DNA of 64,000 bases, taken from contig NZ_JAGGOL010000055.1 of the NCBI RefSeq assembly GCF_018614525.1, positions 1 through 64,000 on the forward strand, written 5' to 3'. The translations under genes were made by a program, and so were the position numbers. This DNA is from Streptomyces sp. ISL-11 (GTDB taxonomy: Bacteria > Actinomycetota > Actinomycetes > Streptomycetales > Streptomycetaceae). A model generated the notes under the pieces. It did not search any database, had not been told where the DNA came from, and saw only the letters and a list, made by a program, of their open reading frames with translations. This document shows, piece by piece, positions 16,866 through 25,501 of this stretch (the first letter of the stretch is position 1; each line of letters opens with the position of its first letter).

Positions 16866-16889
16866 GGGGGCCGGCCGGTGCCGGCCCCC
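16866..16889 (+). terminator. intercistronic hairpin dasA-dasB
   Basis: The stem gggggccgg / ccggccccc lies 16 nt after the dasA stop. It probably attenuates or protects transcript so that dasA is expressed in excess over dasBC. Confidence 0.65.
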
Positions 16890-16940
16890 TACGGCCGCGT
16901 ACCACGCAATACCGTTCGACAGGGGAGAAGGCGGGCGACG

Positions 16941-17915
16941 ATGTCAGCGCAGACCGAAGAGGTGGCGGCCGGGCCCGCCCCCCGGATCGGCAAAGGCGGC
17001 GCCCCGCCGCCCCGCCCCCGCAAGAGGCTCGCGGACGGCGTCCCGTACCTCCTGATCCTGCCCGCCGCCGCGGTCACGGTGCTCCTGCTCGGCTGGACGC
17101 TGGTGAAGAACGGCCTGCTGTCGTTCCAGAACCTCAACCCGCGCCAGCTGATCCAGCACGTCACCGAGTGGTCCGGCGTCGACAACTACAGCGAACAGCT
17201 CGGCAGTTCCGAGTTCTGGGGCGTGACCGCCCGCTCGGTCGTCTTCACCGCCGCCAACGTCGCCCTCATCATGGTGCTGGGCTGCCTGATCGGGCTGCTG
17301 CTCGCCCGCCTGGGCACGAAGCTGCGGCTGATGCTCTCGCTCAGTCTCGTCCTGGCCTGGGCGATGCCCGTCGTCGCCGCCACCACCGTCTTCCAGTGGC
17401 TCTTCGACCAGCGCTTCGGCGTCGTCAACTACCTGCTGGACACGCTCGGCTGGCACGCGATGGCCGGCTACAGCTGGACCGGCGGCCAGTTCTCCACCTT
17501 CTTCGTCATCACCGTGCTGATCGTCTGGCAGTCGGTCCCCTTCGTGGCGATCAACCTCTACGCGGCGACCACCACGATCCCCAAGGAGCTGTACGAGGCG
17601 GCCTCGCTGGACGGCGCCGGCCCCTGGAAGCGGTTCACCTCGGTGACCTACCCCTTCCTCAAGCCGTTCTTCCTCGCCACGACGTTCCTCGAAGTCATCT
17701 GGATCTTCAAGGCGTTCACCCAGGTCTTCGCGATCAACGAGGGCGGCCCCGACCGGCTCACCGAGACCCTGCCCGTCTACGCCTTCCAGGAGGGCGTGGG
17801 CAGCCAGCACTTCGGCATGGGCGCGGCGATCTCCATCCTCACCATCGTGATCCTGCTGGCCCTGACGGCGCACTACCTGCGTCTGGTTCTCAAGCAAGAG
17901 GAGGACGAACTGTGA
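16941..17915 (+). CDS. dasB: chitobiose ABC transporter permease DasB
   Basis: A 324-aa MalF-type inner-membrane permease with six predicted helices and the cytoplasmic EAA loop (PKELYEAASLDGAGPWKRFTSVTYPFL), which contacts the shared MsiK-type ATPase encoded elsewhere. The ATG at 16941 is preferred because it follows GGGGAGAAGG and fits family length. Its stop overlaps the dasC GTG by 4 nt (17912-17915). Confidence 0.92.
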   Translation: MSAQTEEVAAGPAPRIGKGGAPPPRPRKRLADGVPYLLILPAAAVTVLLLGWTLVKNGLLSFQNLNPRQLIQHVTEWSGVDNYSEQLGSSEFWGVTARSVVFTAANVALIMVLGCLIGLLLARLGTKLRLMLSLSLVLAWAMPVVAATTVFQWLFDQRFGVVNYLLDTLGWHAMAGYSWTGGQFSTFFVITVLIVWQSVPFVAINLYAATTTIPKELYEAASLDGAGPWKRFTSVTYPFLKPFFLATTFLEVIWIFKAFTQVFAINEGGPDRLTETLPVYAFQEGVGSQHFGMGAAISILTIVILLALTAHYLRLVLKQEEDEL

Positions 17916-18739
17916 AGCGCTCACTCGCCGGCCGGGTGTGGCCGGGGGCGACGGCGGTCCTCCTCTCGGCCGGATTCGTCTTCCCCGTCTACTGGATGTT
18001 CTCCACGGCCTTCAAGGCCAACAAGGACGTCGTCAGCGAGACCCCGGTCTGGTTCCCCACCAGCCCGACGTTCGACCACTTCGAGAAGGCCGTGCACGCC
18101 GACGGCTTCTGGACGCTGGTGGGCAACTCCTTCACCGTCACCCTGATCGCGGTCGGCCTGTCGCTGATCATCGCGCTGCTCGCGTCCTTCGCCGTCGCGC
18201 GGATGCGCTTCCGGGGCCGCAAGAGCTTCATCCTGGTGATGATGATGGCGCAGATGGCCCCCTGGGAGGTCATGGCGCTGGCGTACTACATCATCGTGCG
18301 CGACGCCGAGATGCTGAACAGCCTGGTGCCGCTCGTCGCCATCTACACCGTCATGGTGCTGCCCTTCACCGTCCTGACGCTGCGCGGGTACGTCGCCGCC
18401 GTGCCGAAGGAGCTGGAGGAGTCGGCGATGGTCGACGGCTGCACCCGCGCCCAGGCGTTCCGCAAGGTGATCTTCCCGCTGCTGGCCCCCGGCCTGATGG
18501 CGACCTCGCTCTTCGGCTTCATCACCGTCTGGAACGAGTTCCCCTACGTCCTGATCCTCAACAAGCAGGCCGGCCAGACCCTGCCCGTGTGGCTCACCGG
18601 CTTCCGCACCACCTTCGGCGACGACTGGGGCGCCACGATGGCCGCTTCCTCCCTCTTCGCCGTGCCCGTCCTCGTCCTTTTCGTCATCCTCCAGCGCAAG
18701 GCGGTCGGTGGCCTGACCTCCGGCGCGGTGAAGGGCTAG
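17912..18739 (+). CDS. dasC: chitobiose ABC transporter permease DasC
   Basis: A 275-aa MalG-type permease with about six helices and the EAA motif (PKELEESAMVDGCTRAQAFRKVIFPLL). It pairs with DasB to form the channel. The GTG start overlaps the dasB stop (GTGA). No ATPase gene follows, as expected for Streptomyces carbohydrate importers that use MsiK. Only 9 nt separate it from dasD, so the hydrolase is in the same transcript. Confidence 0.93.
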   Translation: MKRSLAGRVWPGATAVLLSAGFVFPVYWMFSTAFKANKDVVSETPVWFPTSPTFDHFEKAVHADGFWTLVGNSFTVTLIAVGLSLIIALLASFAVARMRFRGRKSFILVMMMAQMAPWEVMALAYYIIVRDAEMLNSLVPLVAIYTVMVLPFTVLTLRGYVAAVPKELEESAMVDGCTRAQAFRKVIFPLLAPGLMATSLFGFITVWNEFPYVLILNKQAGQTLPVWLTGFRTTFGDDWGATMAASSLFAVPVLVLFVILQRKAVGGLTSGAVKG

Positions 18740-18748
18740 CACTTTCCT

Positions 18749-20233
18749 ATGGACACACTCACCAGGAACGCCCTCACGGTCCTCCAGCCCGGCTTCACGG
18801 GCACCACGGCACCCGACTGGCTGCTGCGCCGGCTCGGCGAAGGGCTCGCGTCGGTCGGCCTCTTCGGCCGCAACATCGACTCGCCCGAACAGCTGGCCGC
18901 GCTCACGGCGCGGCTGCGCGCCGAGCGCGAGGACGTGCTCGTGGCGATCGACGAGGAGGGCGGCGACGTCACCCGCCTGGAGGTCCGCACCGGCTCCTCC
19001 TTCCCCGGGAACCTCGCGCTCGGCGCGGTCGACGACACCGGCCTGACCCGGGCCGTCGCCCGGGAGCTCGGCCGCCGCCTCGCCGCCTGCGGCGTCAACC
19101 TCAACTGGGCGCCCTCCGCGGACGTCAACTCCGACCCGGACAACCCGGTCATCGGCGTACGGTCCTTCGGCGCCGACCCGCGCCTGGTCGCGCGCCACAC
19201 CGCCGCCTACGTCGAGGGCATGCAGGCCGCCGGCGTCGCCGCCTGCACCAAGCACTTCCCCGGGCACGGCGACACCGCGGTCGACTCCCACCACGACATG
19301 CCGCGCATCGACGCGGACCTCGCCACCTTGTCCGCGCGCGAGCTGGTGCCCTTCCGGGCGGCCGTGGCCGCCGGGACCAGGGCCGTGATGAGCGCGCACA
19401 TCCTGCTGCCCGCGCTCGACGCCGACCTGCCGGCCACCCTCAGCCCCGCCGCCCTGCACGGCCTGCTGCGCGCACCGGTCACCGCCGGCGGCCTCGGCTT
19501 CGACGGCCTGATCGTCACCGACGGCATGGAGATGCGGGCCATCGCCGACGCGTACGGCATCGAGCGCGGCAGCGTCATGGCCGTCGCCGCGGGCGCCGAC
19601 GCGATCTGCGTCGGCGGGGGACTGGCCGACGAGGACACGGTGCTGCGCCTGCGGGACGCGCTCGTCGCCGCCGTGCGGTCCGGCGAACTGACGGAGGAGC
19701 GGCTCGCCGACGCGGCCGCACGGGTACGCGCCCTGGCGCGCTGGACCTCGGGTGCGGGCGCGGCGCAGGAGGGGACCGCGCCCGCACCCGAGGTGGGACT
19801 GACGGCGGCGCGGCGCGCCCTGCGGGTCACCCGCGGTGACGCGTACGCGCCTTCCCCGGACCCGGTGCACGTGGCGGCCTTCACCCCCGTCGCGAACATC
19901 GCCGTGGGCGACGAGACGCCATGGGGCGTCGGGCCGGAGCTGGAGCGGCTGCTGCCGGGGACGGGGAGCGGTACGTACGGGCCGGACGCGGCCGAGACCG
20001 AGAAGGTGCTCGGTGACGCGGGGGACCGGCGGATCGTCGCGGTCGTCCGGGATGTGCACCGGCATCGGTGGATGGCGGAGGCGCTCGACGCGCTGCTGGC
20101 CGTCCGGCCGGAAACGGTGGTGGTGGAGATGGGGCTGAACCAGGCGCCGCCGACCGGGGCGCTGCACATCGCCACGCATGGGGCGGCTCGGGTCTGTGGC
20201 CTGGCCGCGGCGGAGGTCATCGCCGGGGCGTAG
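18749..20233 (+). CDS. dasD: glycoside hydrolase family 3 beta-N-acetylhexosaminidase DasD
   Basis: A 494-aa cytoplasmic GH3 enzyme (no signal peptide). It shows the GH3 NagZ-type loop KHFPGHGDTAVDSHHDMP (about residues 168-185), supplying the Asp/His acid-base dyad, and VTDGMEMRA (about residues 255-263) with the nucleophile Asp. It would split imported chitobiose into GlcNAc monomers. It follows dasC by 9 nt, completing capture, uptake and hydrolysis in one operon. The C-terminal ~150 residues form a second domain common in longer GH3 proteins. Confidence 0.88.
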   Translation: MDTLTRNALTVLQPGFTGTTAPDWLLRRLGEGLASVGLFGRNIDSPEQLAALTARLRAEREDVLVAIDEEGGDVTRLEVRTGSSFPGNLALGAVDDTGLTRAVARELGRRLAACGVNLNWAPSADVNSDPDNPVIGVRSFGADPRLVARHTAAYVEGMQAAGVAACTKHFPGHGDTAVDSHHDMPRIDADLATLSARELVPFRAAVAAGTRAVMSAHILLPALDADLPATLSPAALHGLLRAPVTAGGLGFDGLIVTDGMEMRAIADAYGIERGSVMAVAAGADAICVGGGLADEDTVLRLRDALVAAVRSGELTEERLADAAARVRALARWTSGAGAAQEGTAPAPEVGLTAARRALRVTRGDAYAPSPDPVHVAAFTPVANIAVGDETPWGVGPELERLLPGTGSGTYGPDAAETEKVLGDAGDRRIVAVVRDVHRHRWMAEALDALLAVRPETVVVEMGLNQAPPTGALHIATHGAARVCGLAAAEVIAGA

Positions 20234-20237
20234 GGCT

Positions 20238-20345
20238 TTCCCCTACCCGCCCCTCCCGTAACCGGGGCTCTGCCCCGGACCCCCTTGGCCTCGAACGCCG
20301 GCCGGGCCGGATGTGGCCGGGCTCCGTGGAGCCCGGCCCGCGATC
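20238..20345. repeat. dispersed repeat fragment and terminator between dasD and nagB
   Basis: Starts with the shared string cccctacccgcccctcccg, then ccggggctctgccccgg, then a diverged core (cctcgaacgccggccgg), then a 10-bp perfect stem gccgggctcc / ggagcccggc at 20316-20337. It separates two convergent genes and likely terminates both. Confidence 0.7.
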
Positions 20346-20365
20346 GAGGACCGGAGCCCCGGGTC

Positions 20366-21151
20366 CTACAGCCCCTGCCAGACCGGCTTGTTCGCGTACG
20401 TGTGGCGGAAGTAGTCCGCCAGCTTCAGCTCGGAGGCCGCCGCTTCGTCCACGACGACCGTCGCGTGCGGGTGGAGCTGGAGCGCGGAGGCCGGGACCAG
20501 GGCCGAGACCGGGCCCTCCACGGTCGCCGCCACGGCGTCCGCCTTGCCCTCGCCGGTGGCCAGCAGCACCAGGTGGCGGGCCTCCAGGATGGTGCCGATG
20601 CCCTGGGTGATGACGTGGTGGGGCACCTGGTCGATGTCGCCGTCGAAGAACCGCGCGTTGTCGACGCGGGTCTGCTCGGTCAGGGTCTTGATGCGGGTGC
20701 GGGAGGCGAGCGAGGAGCACGGCTCGTTGAAGCCGATGTGCCCGTCGGTGCCGATGCCCAGCAGCTGGAGGTCCACGCCGCCGGCCCCGGACAGGGCCCG
20801 GTCGTACGCCTCGCACGCGGCCTGGACGTCCTCGGCGGTGCCGTCGGGGCCCATGAAGGAGTCCTCGGTCAGCCCGAGCGGCTCCACGACCTCGCGCAGC
20901 ACCACCGAGCGGTAGGACTCCGGGTGGTCGGCGGGCAGGCCGACGTATTCGTCGAGCTGGCAGATGCGGGCGCGCGAGGCGTCCACGGCGCCGGAGCGGA
21001 CCTTGGCCGTCAGCGCCTCGTAGATGGGCAGCGGGGTCGAGCCGGTGGCCACGCCGAGCAGCGCGTCCGGCTTACGGCGCAGCAGGGCGGCCATGGCCTC
21101 CGCGATGAGCTCGCCGCCTGCCTTGGCGTCCTGGACGATGACAACTTCCAC
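20366..21151 (-). CDS. nagB: glucosamine-6-phosphate deaminase
   Basis: A 261-aa enzyme converting glucosamine-6-phosphate to fructose-6-phosphate and ammonia, the last step of GlcNAc catabolism. Visible motifs are LLGVATGSTPLPIYEAL (phosphate loop), QLDEYVGL with catalytic Asp67, and LGIGTDGHIGFNEP with Asp136, His138 and Glu143. The GTG at 21151 gives the standard N-terminus (VEVVIVQDAKAGGELIAEAM); the open frame upstream is leader and contains a dre site. It is regulated by DasR and feeds DasR's effector pool. Confidence 0.94.
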   Translation of the reverse strand: MEVVIVQDAKAGGELIAEAMAALLRRKPDALLGVATGSTPLPIYEALTAKVRSGAVDASRARICQLDEYVGLPADHPESYRSVVLREVVEPLGLTEDSFMGPDGTAEDVQAACEAYDRALSGAGGVDLQLLGIGTDGHIGFNEPCSSLASRTRIKTLTEQTRVDNARFFDGDIDQVPHHVITQGIGTILEARHLVLLATGEGKADAVAATVEGPVSALVPASALQLHPHATVVVDEAAASELKLADYFRHTYANKPVWQGL

Positions 21152-21187
21152 GCTGGGCCTGCCGATCTGGAGAGTGGACAAAGGTCG

Positions 21188-21203
21188 TGTGGTATAGACC
21201 AAT
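21188..21203 (-). promoter_or_regulatory. DasR operator (dre) upstream of nagB
   Basis: The minus strand reads ATTGGTCTATACCACA, matching the dre consensus with two mismatches. It lies 36 bp upstream of the chosen nagB start. Confidence 0.87.
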
Positions 21204-21610
21204 CTAGCAGCCGTGGGCGCCCCGGGCACGGTGGGCTTCACCCCGCCGGCGCGGGCGTGCCGAGGAGCTCCGGCCGGTCCTGGAGATGCTGCCCCGACGG
21301 ATGGCGGCCTACGGGATCACCCTCGCGCGGGGCGGCAAGTACGGCGCGGAAGGCGTCAGCGGGCGGCCCGGGGGAAGAGCACGGGAGAAACCCGGCGGAG
21401 AACGAGCCGGAAAACCACTTCGGGCCGCGGCGCCCGGCCGGGACCCTCGACCCGGTCGGCACCGCAGCCCGGAGCCGTTATCGGCCCACCGGTCGCGCGG
21501 GGTGTGCGGACCCCGCGGCCGGCGAGGCCGATGGGAGGCCGTGGCGCGATCAGGGCAGAGAGCGCCGGGCCTCGCTCCACCCTCCTGTGCGGGGAAGGTG
21601 GGATTTTGCT
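21204..21610. other. intergenic stretch nagB to histidine kinase, no recognised gene
   Basis: About 400 nt of GC-rich DNA. One frame (about 21250-21360) gives a short gene-like stretch (EELRPVLEMLPRRMAAYG, ITLARGGKYGAEGVSG) with normal codon bias but no start signal, possibly a gene remnant. The rest shows nothing I can interpret. Confidence 0.4.
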
Positions 21611-21617
21611 CACTCAT

Positions 21618-21633
21618 TGTGGACTAGACCACT
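21618..21633 (+). promoter_or_regulatory. dre-like DasR operator upstream of the histidine kinase
   Basis: The sequence tgtggactagaccact is a near-complete dre palindrome. It lies 88 bp upstream of the kinase start and about 60 bp upstream of its probable -10 box. Confidence 0.7.
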
Positions 21634-21691
21634 CGCCCGTGTCCATGACTCTGCGCCGACAGGCGGAACCCGATGACATCGCTCACCGCGG

Positions 21692-21697
21692 GTAGGC
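21692..21697 (+). promoter_or_regulatory. probable -10 box of a leaderless histidine-kinase transcript
   Basis: TAGGCT ends 8 nt before the GTG start at 21706. At this distance transcription would begin at or next to the start codon, as in many leaderless actinobacterial mRNAs. No Shine-Dalgarno sequence is needed. Confidence 0.45.
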
Positions 21698-21705
21698 TCA
21701 CAGCC

Positions 21706-23184
21706 GTGCCCTCCATGAACGACCTCGTACGCCAGCACACCGCCCTGAGCGACTCCGACCTGGAGTGGCTGCACCTGCTGGTCTCGGAGTGGCAGCTGCT
21801 CTCCGACCTCTCCTTCGCCGACCTCGTGCTGTGGGTGCCCACCCTCGACGGCACCCGGTACGTGTCGGTCGCGCAGATGCGGCCCAACACCGGACCGACC
21901 TCCTACCAGGACGACATGGTCGGCCACCTGGTGCCGCGCGGCCGCCGCCCGATGCTGGACGCCGCCCTCGACGAGGGCCGGATCGTCCGCGAGGGCGACC
22001 CGGAGTGGCGCGAGGAGGTGCCGGTCCGGGTCGAGTCCATCCCCGTCCGCCGTGAGGGCCGGGTGCTGGGCGTCATCGCCCGCAACACCAACCTGCTGAC
22101 CGTGCGGACGCCGAGCCGCCTGGAGCTCACCTACCTCCAGAGCGCCTCCGACCTGGCCCAGATGATCGCGAACGGGACCTTCCCGTTCCCCGGTCAGCAA
22201 GTCGACATGGACGCGTCACCCCGTGCCGGTGACGGCCTGATCCGGCTGGACGCCGACGGCATCGTGCAGTACGCCAGCCCCAACGGGCTCTCCGCCTATC
22301 ACCGCCTCGGCCTCGCCGCCGACCTCGTGGGACATCATCTGGGCGAGACCACCGCTCAGTTGGCGCCCTCACGCGGACCGGTGGACGAATCCCTGGCCAA
22401 GCTCGCCAGCGGCTGGGCGCCGCGCGAGTTCGAGGTGGAGGGCAGCGACGGGGTCATCCAGCTCCGGGCGATTCCCCTCAAACCCAAGGGAAATCACATC
22501 GGTTCGCTCGTACTGCTGCGCGACGTCACCGAACTTCGCCGACGCGAGCGCGAGTTGATCACCAAGGACGCCACCATCCGGGAGATCCACCACCGGGTGA
22601 AGAACAACCTCCAGACCGTCGCCGCCCTGCTGCGCCTCCAGGCCCGCCGGATCGGCTCGCCCGAGGGCCGGGAGGCGCTGGAGGAGGCGGTGCGCCGGGT
22701 CGGTTCGATCGCGATCGTGCACGAGACGCTCTCGCAGAATCTGGACGAGCGCGTCGAATTCGACGAGATCGCCGACCGGGTCCTGGCCATGGTCGCCGAG
22801 ATCTCACCCGGCCGGGTGGCCGGCCGGCGTACGGGCCGCTTCGGCATCCTGGACGCCGAGGTGGCCACACCGCTGTCGATGGTGCTGACCGAACTCCTCC
22901 AGAACGCCATGGAGCACGGCTTCGGGCCCGGGGAGCACGGCACCGTGGAGATAACGGCGATGCGCAGCGGCACCCGCAAGGACGCGCGGCTGCTGATCTC
23001 GGTGCAGGACGACGGCCGCGGCCTGCCGGAAGGCTTCGACGCGCAGCGCGCCGGCAATCTGGGCCTGCAGATCGTCCGCACCCTGGTCGAGGGGGAGATG
23101 GGCGGCACCTTCGACATGGTGCCCGCGCCCGGCCGGGGCACCCGGGTCGTCCTCGACCTCCCCGTCGGCGCCGAGAAGTCCTGA
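21706..23184 (+). CDS. sensor histidine kinase, PdtaS-like (HisKA_2/HWE type)
   Basis: A 492-aa soluble kinase. The N-terminal GAF-like domain (LLVSEWQLLSDLSFADLVLWVP ... VAQMRPNTGPTSYQDDMVG) and a central PAS domain (GLIRLDADGIVQYASPNGLSAYHRLG) precede a HisKA_2 dimer domain with phospho-acceptor EIHHRVKNNLQTVAALLRLQARR, and an HATPase domain (LTELLQNAMEHGFG, DDGRGLP). This is the architecture of mycobacterial PdtaS, which signals to the RNA-binding antiterminator PdtaR. No response regulator is adjacent. A dre-like operator upstream suggests nutrient control. Start is the GTG at 21706; an ATG at 21715 is an alternative. Confidence 0.88.
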   Translation: MPSMNDLVRQHTALSDSDLEWLHLLVSEWQLLSDLSFADLVLWVPTLDGTRYVSVAQMRPNTGPTSYQDDMVGHLVPRGRRPMLDAALDEGRIVREGDPEWREEVPVRVESIPVRREGRVLGVIARNTNLLTVRTPSRLELTYLQSASDLAQMIANGTFPFPGQQVDMDASPRAGDGLIRLDADGIVQYASPNGLSAYHRLGLAADLVGHHLGETTAQLAPSRGPVDESLAKLASGWAPREFEVEGSDGVIQLRAIPLKPKGNHIGSLVLLRDVTELRRRERELITKDATIREIHHRVKNNLQTVAALLRLQARRIGSPEGREALEEAVRRVGSIAIVHETLSQNLDERVEFDEIADRVLAMVAEISPGRVAGRRTGRFGILDAEVATPLSMVLTELLQNAMEHGFGPGEHGTVEITAMRSGTRKDARLLISVQDDGRGLPEGFDAQRAGNLGLQIVRTLVEGEMGGTFDMVPAPGRGTRVVLDLPVGAEKS

Positions 23185-23234
23185 GGGCAGGCACCCGGAA
23201 GTCCCGAAAGCGCCGGGCAGTCCCGAAAAGCACT

Positions 23235-23276
23235 GAGCCCCGGACCTTGATCAGGTCCGGGGCTCAAAGCTTTTTT
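23235..23276 (+). terminator. rho-independent terminator after the histidine kinase
   Basis: A 13-bp stem (gagccccggacct / aggtccggggctc) is followed by caaagcTTTTTT. It is one of few hairpins here with a true T-run. Confidence 0.93.
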
Positions 23277-23327
23277 AGCGCATCCGGGGGTACTGCGCGC
23301 TGCGGCTCGGGGGCCGAGGGGTGTTCG

Positions 23328-23585
23328 TCAGGCGCTGGCGTTACGCGCCCGGTTGCGAGCGGCGCGGCGCTTCATGGCGCGGCGCTCGTCCTCGCTGAGG
23401 CCACCCCAGACGCCGGAGTCCTGGCCGGACTCGAGCGCCCACTGCAGGCACTGCTCCATGACGGGGCAGCGGCGGCAGACGGCCTTGGCTTCCTCGATCT
23501 GCAGCAGCGCAGGACCGGTGTTGCCGATGGGGAAGAAGAGCTCGGGGTCTTCCTCGCGGCAAACGGCGTTGTGACGCCAGTCCAT
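23328..23585 (-). CDS. wblE: WhiB-like Fe-S transcription factor WblE (WhiB1-type)
   Basis: An 85-aa protein with the four cluster cysteines (HNAVCREEDPELFF, then AKAVCRRCPVMEQCLQWA) at about residues 9, 37, 40 and 46, the GVWGGLSEDERR turn and a basic C-terminus (RRAMKRRAARNRARNA). It binds a [4Fe-4S] cluster and acts with the principal sigma factor. The sequence is of the WhiB1/WblE class, usually essential or pleiotropic. The ATG follows GAGGAGATGGAG. The gene stands alone, bounded by the kinase terminator. Confidence 0.93.
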   Translation of the reverse strand: MDWRHNAVCREEDPELFFPIGNTGPALLQIEEAKAVCRRCPVMEQCLQWALESGQDSGVWGGLSEDERRAMKRRAARNRARNASA

Positions 23586-23906
23586 GGCTGCTCCATCTCC
23601 TCGTTATTGCGGCTACGTTTGCTTGTGAATGTGAACGCTTTCACGAATCCCCCCGCAAGGGAAGGGCTGACTACCAGTCGGAACTGGGGCAGTCCAGGAA
23701 AAAGGGAGGGGGTTCGGGCTGAGTCGGGGAGCCTTGAAGAGCGGCCGTCCCGATCGCCATGAAGAGACTCGCAAACCTCGGCTGCGGATACAACCCCTTC
23801 TGGAAAGTTTTTTTTGATTCCTCGGTGTCGACTAGGTCACAGCCGTACTTCCAGGGGGTGGAACCCAGCCTAAACGTTCGAGTGGAAGGACTTTAGGCCC
23901 TAGCAC
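23586..23906. other. 321-nt upstream region of wblE
   Basis: Contains the wblE promoter region on the minus strand. An A-rich tract (complement of gttttttttgatt near 23810) and an unusually low-GC stretch for this genome suggest a well-expressed regulatory region. I see no ORF with coding bias and no clear hairpin for the lipid-kinase transcript ending at 23907. Confidence 0.5.
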
Positions 23907-24875
23907 TCACACAATCACACGCAGTGCACGGCGAACGCCTGTGAACGTCACGCTCCTGCGCAGTCCGAGGTGGTCACCGTCCATCTGGAAGGGCAGTGGG
24001 GCCTGCGAATGCAAGGTGAAGGCGGTCTGATCGTGCAGGGATACCGCGTGCTTTCCCTGGGGACCCCGCTCGGGGGTGGAGGTGAGCAGCTGGGTCACGT
24101 ACCGGCCGGCCGTCACCGTGGACAGCTTGGTGAATCCCAGCACGTCAAGGGCGGTGTCGAAGGATGCCTGGGGTGACGCGTAGACCGGGCGGCTGCCCAG
24201 ATAGGTCCACGGCGCGGTGTTGCAGATTATCGACATGACGAGATGGGCGATCGGCTCCTCGCCCGGCCGTTCGAGGGTGATCGTGCCGTGCCGGCGATTG
24301 GTCTCGCCGAGGAAATGGCGCATCACCTGTCGCACATACAGAGCGTGTGTCGAACGCTTGCCGCGCTCCCGCTGCTGCTCGACCCGGCCGATCACTCCGG
24401 CGTCGAATCCGAATCCGGCGCAGAAGGTGAACCAACGGGACGGCACGCCCTCGTCCTCCGTGCCCGGGGTGCCGGCCGCGAGTCCCAGCCCGACCGTACG
24501 TTCGGTGCCTTCGCGGAGCGCGTCCAGCAGGGCGCCGGTGGCCTCCACGACGTCGTTGGGCAGTCCGAGGGCACGGGCGAAGACGTTGGTGGAGCCGCCG
24601 GGGACCACGGCGAGCCGGGGCAGGCGCTCGGTGTCGGGGCCGTTGTGCAGCAGACCGTTGACGACCTCGTTGACGGTGCCGTCACCGCCCAGCGCCACCA
24701 CCAGATCGGTGTTGCCGTCCTCCGCCGCCCGGCGCGCGAGGTCGCGGGCGTGCCCGCGGTACTCGGTGGTCGCGACCTCCAGCTTGAGATCGCTGGCGAG
24801 CGCGTGGACCAGGACATCACGAGTACGGGCACTGGTGGTGGTGGCCGAAGGGTTGACCACGAGGAGCGCGCGCAT
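23907..24875 (-). CDS. diacylglycerol kinase family lipid kinase
   Basis: A 322-aa kinase of the DagK/YegS family, phosphorylating diacylglycerol or a related lipid at the membrane. It shows the NTP-binding GGDGTVNEVVNGL loop (about residues 66-78), PGGSTNVFARALG and the C-terminal beta-sandwich (FQMDGDHLG). The ATG at 24875 gives the usual MRALLVVNPSAT start. On the minus strand a TAGGCT box lies 7 nt before it, so the message may be leaderless. Confidence 0.9.
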   Translation of the reverse strand: MRALLVVNPSATTTSARTRDVLVHALASDLKLEVATTEYRGHARDLARRAAEDGNTDLVVALGGDGTVNEVVNGLLHNGPDTERLPRLAVVPGGSTNVFARALGLPNDVVEATGALLDALREGTERTVGLGLAAGTPGTEDEGVPSRWFTFCAGFGFDAGVIGRVEQQRERGKRSTHALYVRQVMRHFLGETNRRHGTITLERPGEEPIAHLVMSIICNTAPWTYLGSRPVYASPQASFDTALDVLGFTKLSTVTAGRYVTQLLTSTPERGPQGKHAVSLHDQTAFTLHSQAPLPFQMDGDHLGLRRSVTFTGVRRALRVIV

Positions 24876-24978
24876 GCGCGCCAGCCTACCTACCTGTCGG
24901 TACACGCCCCATCCCCGGCCCGCCCCCGGCGGCCTGCGCCGCCCCCTCCCACGGTGCCCCTGCGGCTACCCTGCTGGG

Positions 24979-25461
24979 GTGAGCAGTAAGCAGTCCGCGT
25001 CGAAGACCCCCCGTAAGAGCGCCGCCGTCAGCGCCGAGCGACCGCCGCGCCCGGCCGCCGAGCCCGCCGGCCCCCGGCCGGCCCGGCTGACGGCCGCCGC
25101 GGCGCTGAGCGCCCTGGAGGGCGTCGCGCTGCTGGCCGCCGGGATCTATCTGCTGGTCATGGGCCTGCTGGGCAAGCCGGACAGCCCGCAGCAGGCCGAG
25201 ACGGGCGGGCTGACCGTGCTGGCGCTGGCCGCGCTGCCGCTGATCGCGGCGCTCGGGCTGTGGCGGCTGCGGCGCTGGAGCCGCGGGCCCGCCATGATCA
25301 CGCAGATCATGGCGCTGCCGGTGGCCTGGACGCTGTTCAACGCCGGCGGCGCGCTGATCGCCGCGGGCATCGCCCTCGCGCTGGTGGCCGTGGGCACGCT
25401 GGCCCTCCTGGTGAACCCCATGGCGACCGAGGCGCTCGGCATCGGCCCCCGGGAGGGCTGA
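24979..25461 (+). CDS. integral membrane protein, hypothetical
   Basis: A 160-aa protein with a ~40-residue Pro/Ala/Lys-rich cytoplasmic N-terminus and four hydrophobic helices (ALSALEGVALLAAGIYLLVMGLL; LTVLALAALPLIAALGLW; ITQIMALPVAWTLFNAGGALIAAG; IALALVAVGTLALLV). No catalytic motif. The GTG at 24979 follows a TACCCT box by about 7 nt, which would again fit a leaderless message. The function is unknown; it is divergent from the lipid kinase. Confidence 0.8.
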   Translation: MSSKQSASKTPRKSAAVSAERPPRPAAEPAGPRPARLTAAAALSALEGVALLAAGIYLLVMGLLGKPDSPQQAETGGLTVLALAALPLIAALGLWRLRRWSRGPAMITQIMALPVAWTLFNAGGALIAAGIALALVAVGTLALLVNPMATEALGIGPREG

Positions 25462-25465
25462 GCGC

Positions 25466-25485
25466 CGCGGGCCCACGGGCCCGCG
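25466..25485. terminator. bidirectional hairpin
   Basis: The perfect 9-bp stem cgcgggccc / gggcccgcg lies between the convergent membrane-protein and sigma-factor genes. Confidence 0.75.
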
Positions 25486-25501
25486 AGCGGCTCCTCCTCG
25501 G

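Noticed and set aside
17921..20179. A 752-codon minus-strand frame opposite dasC-dasD
   Set aside because: Antisense to two clearly identified genes, with composition typical of reverse frames in high-GC DNA.
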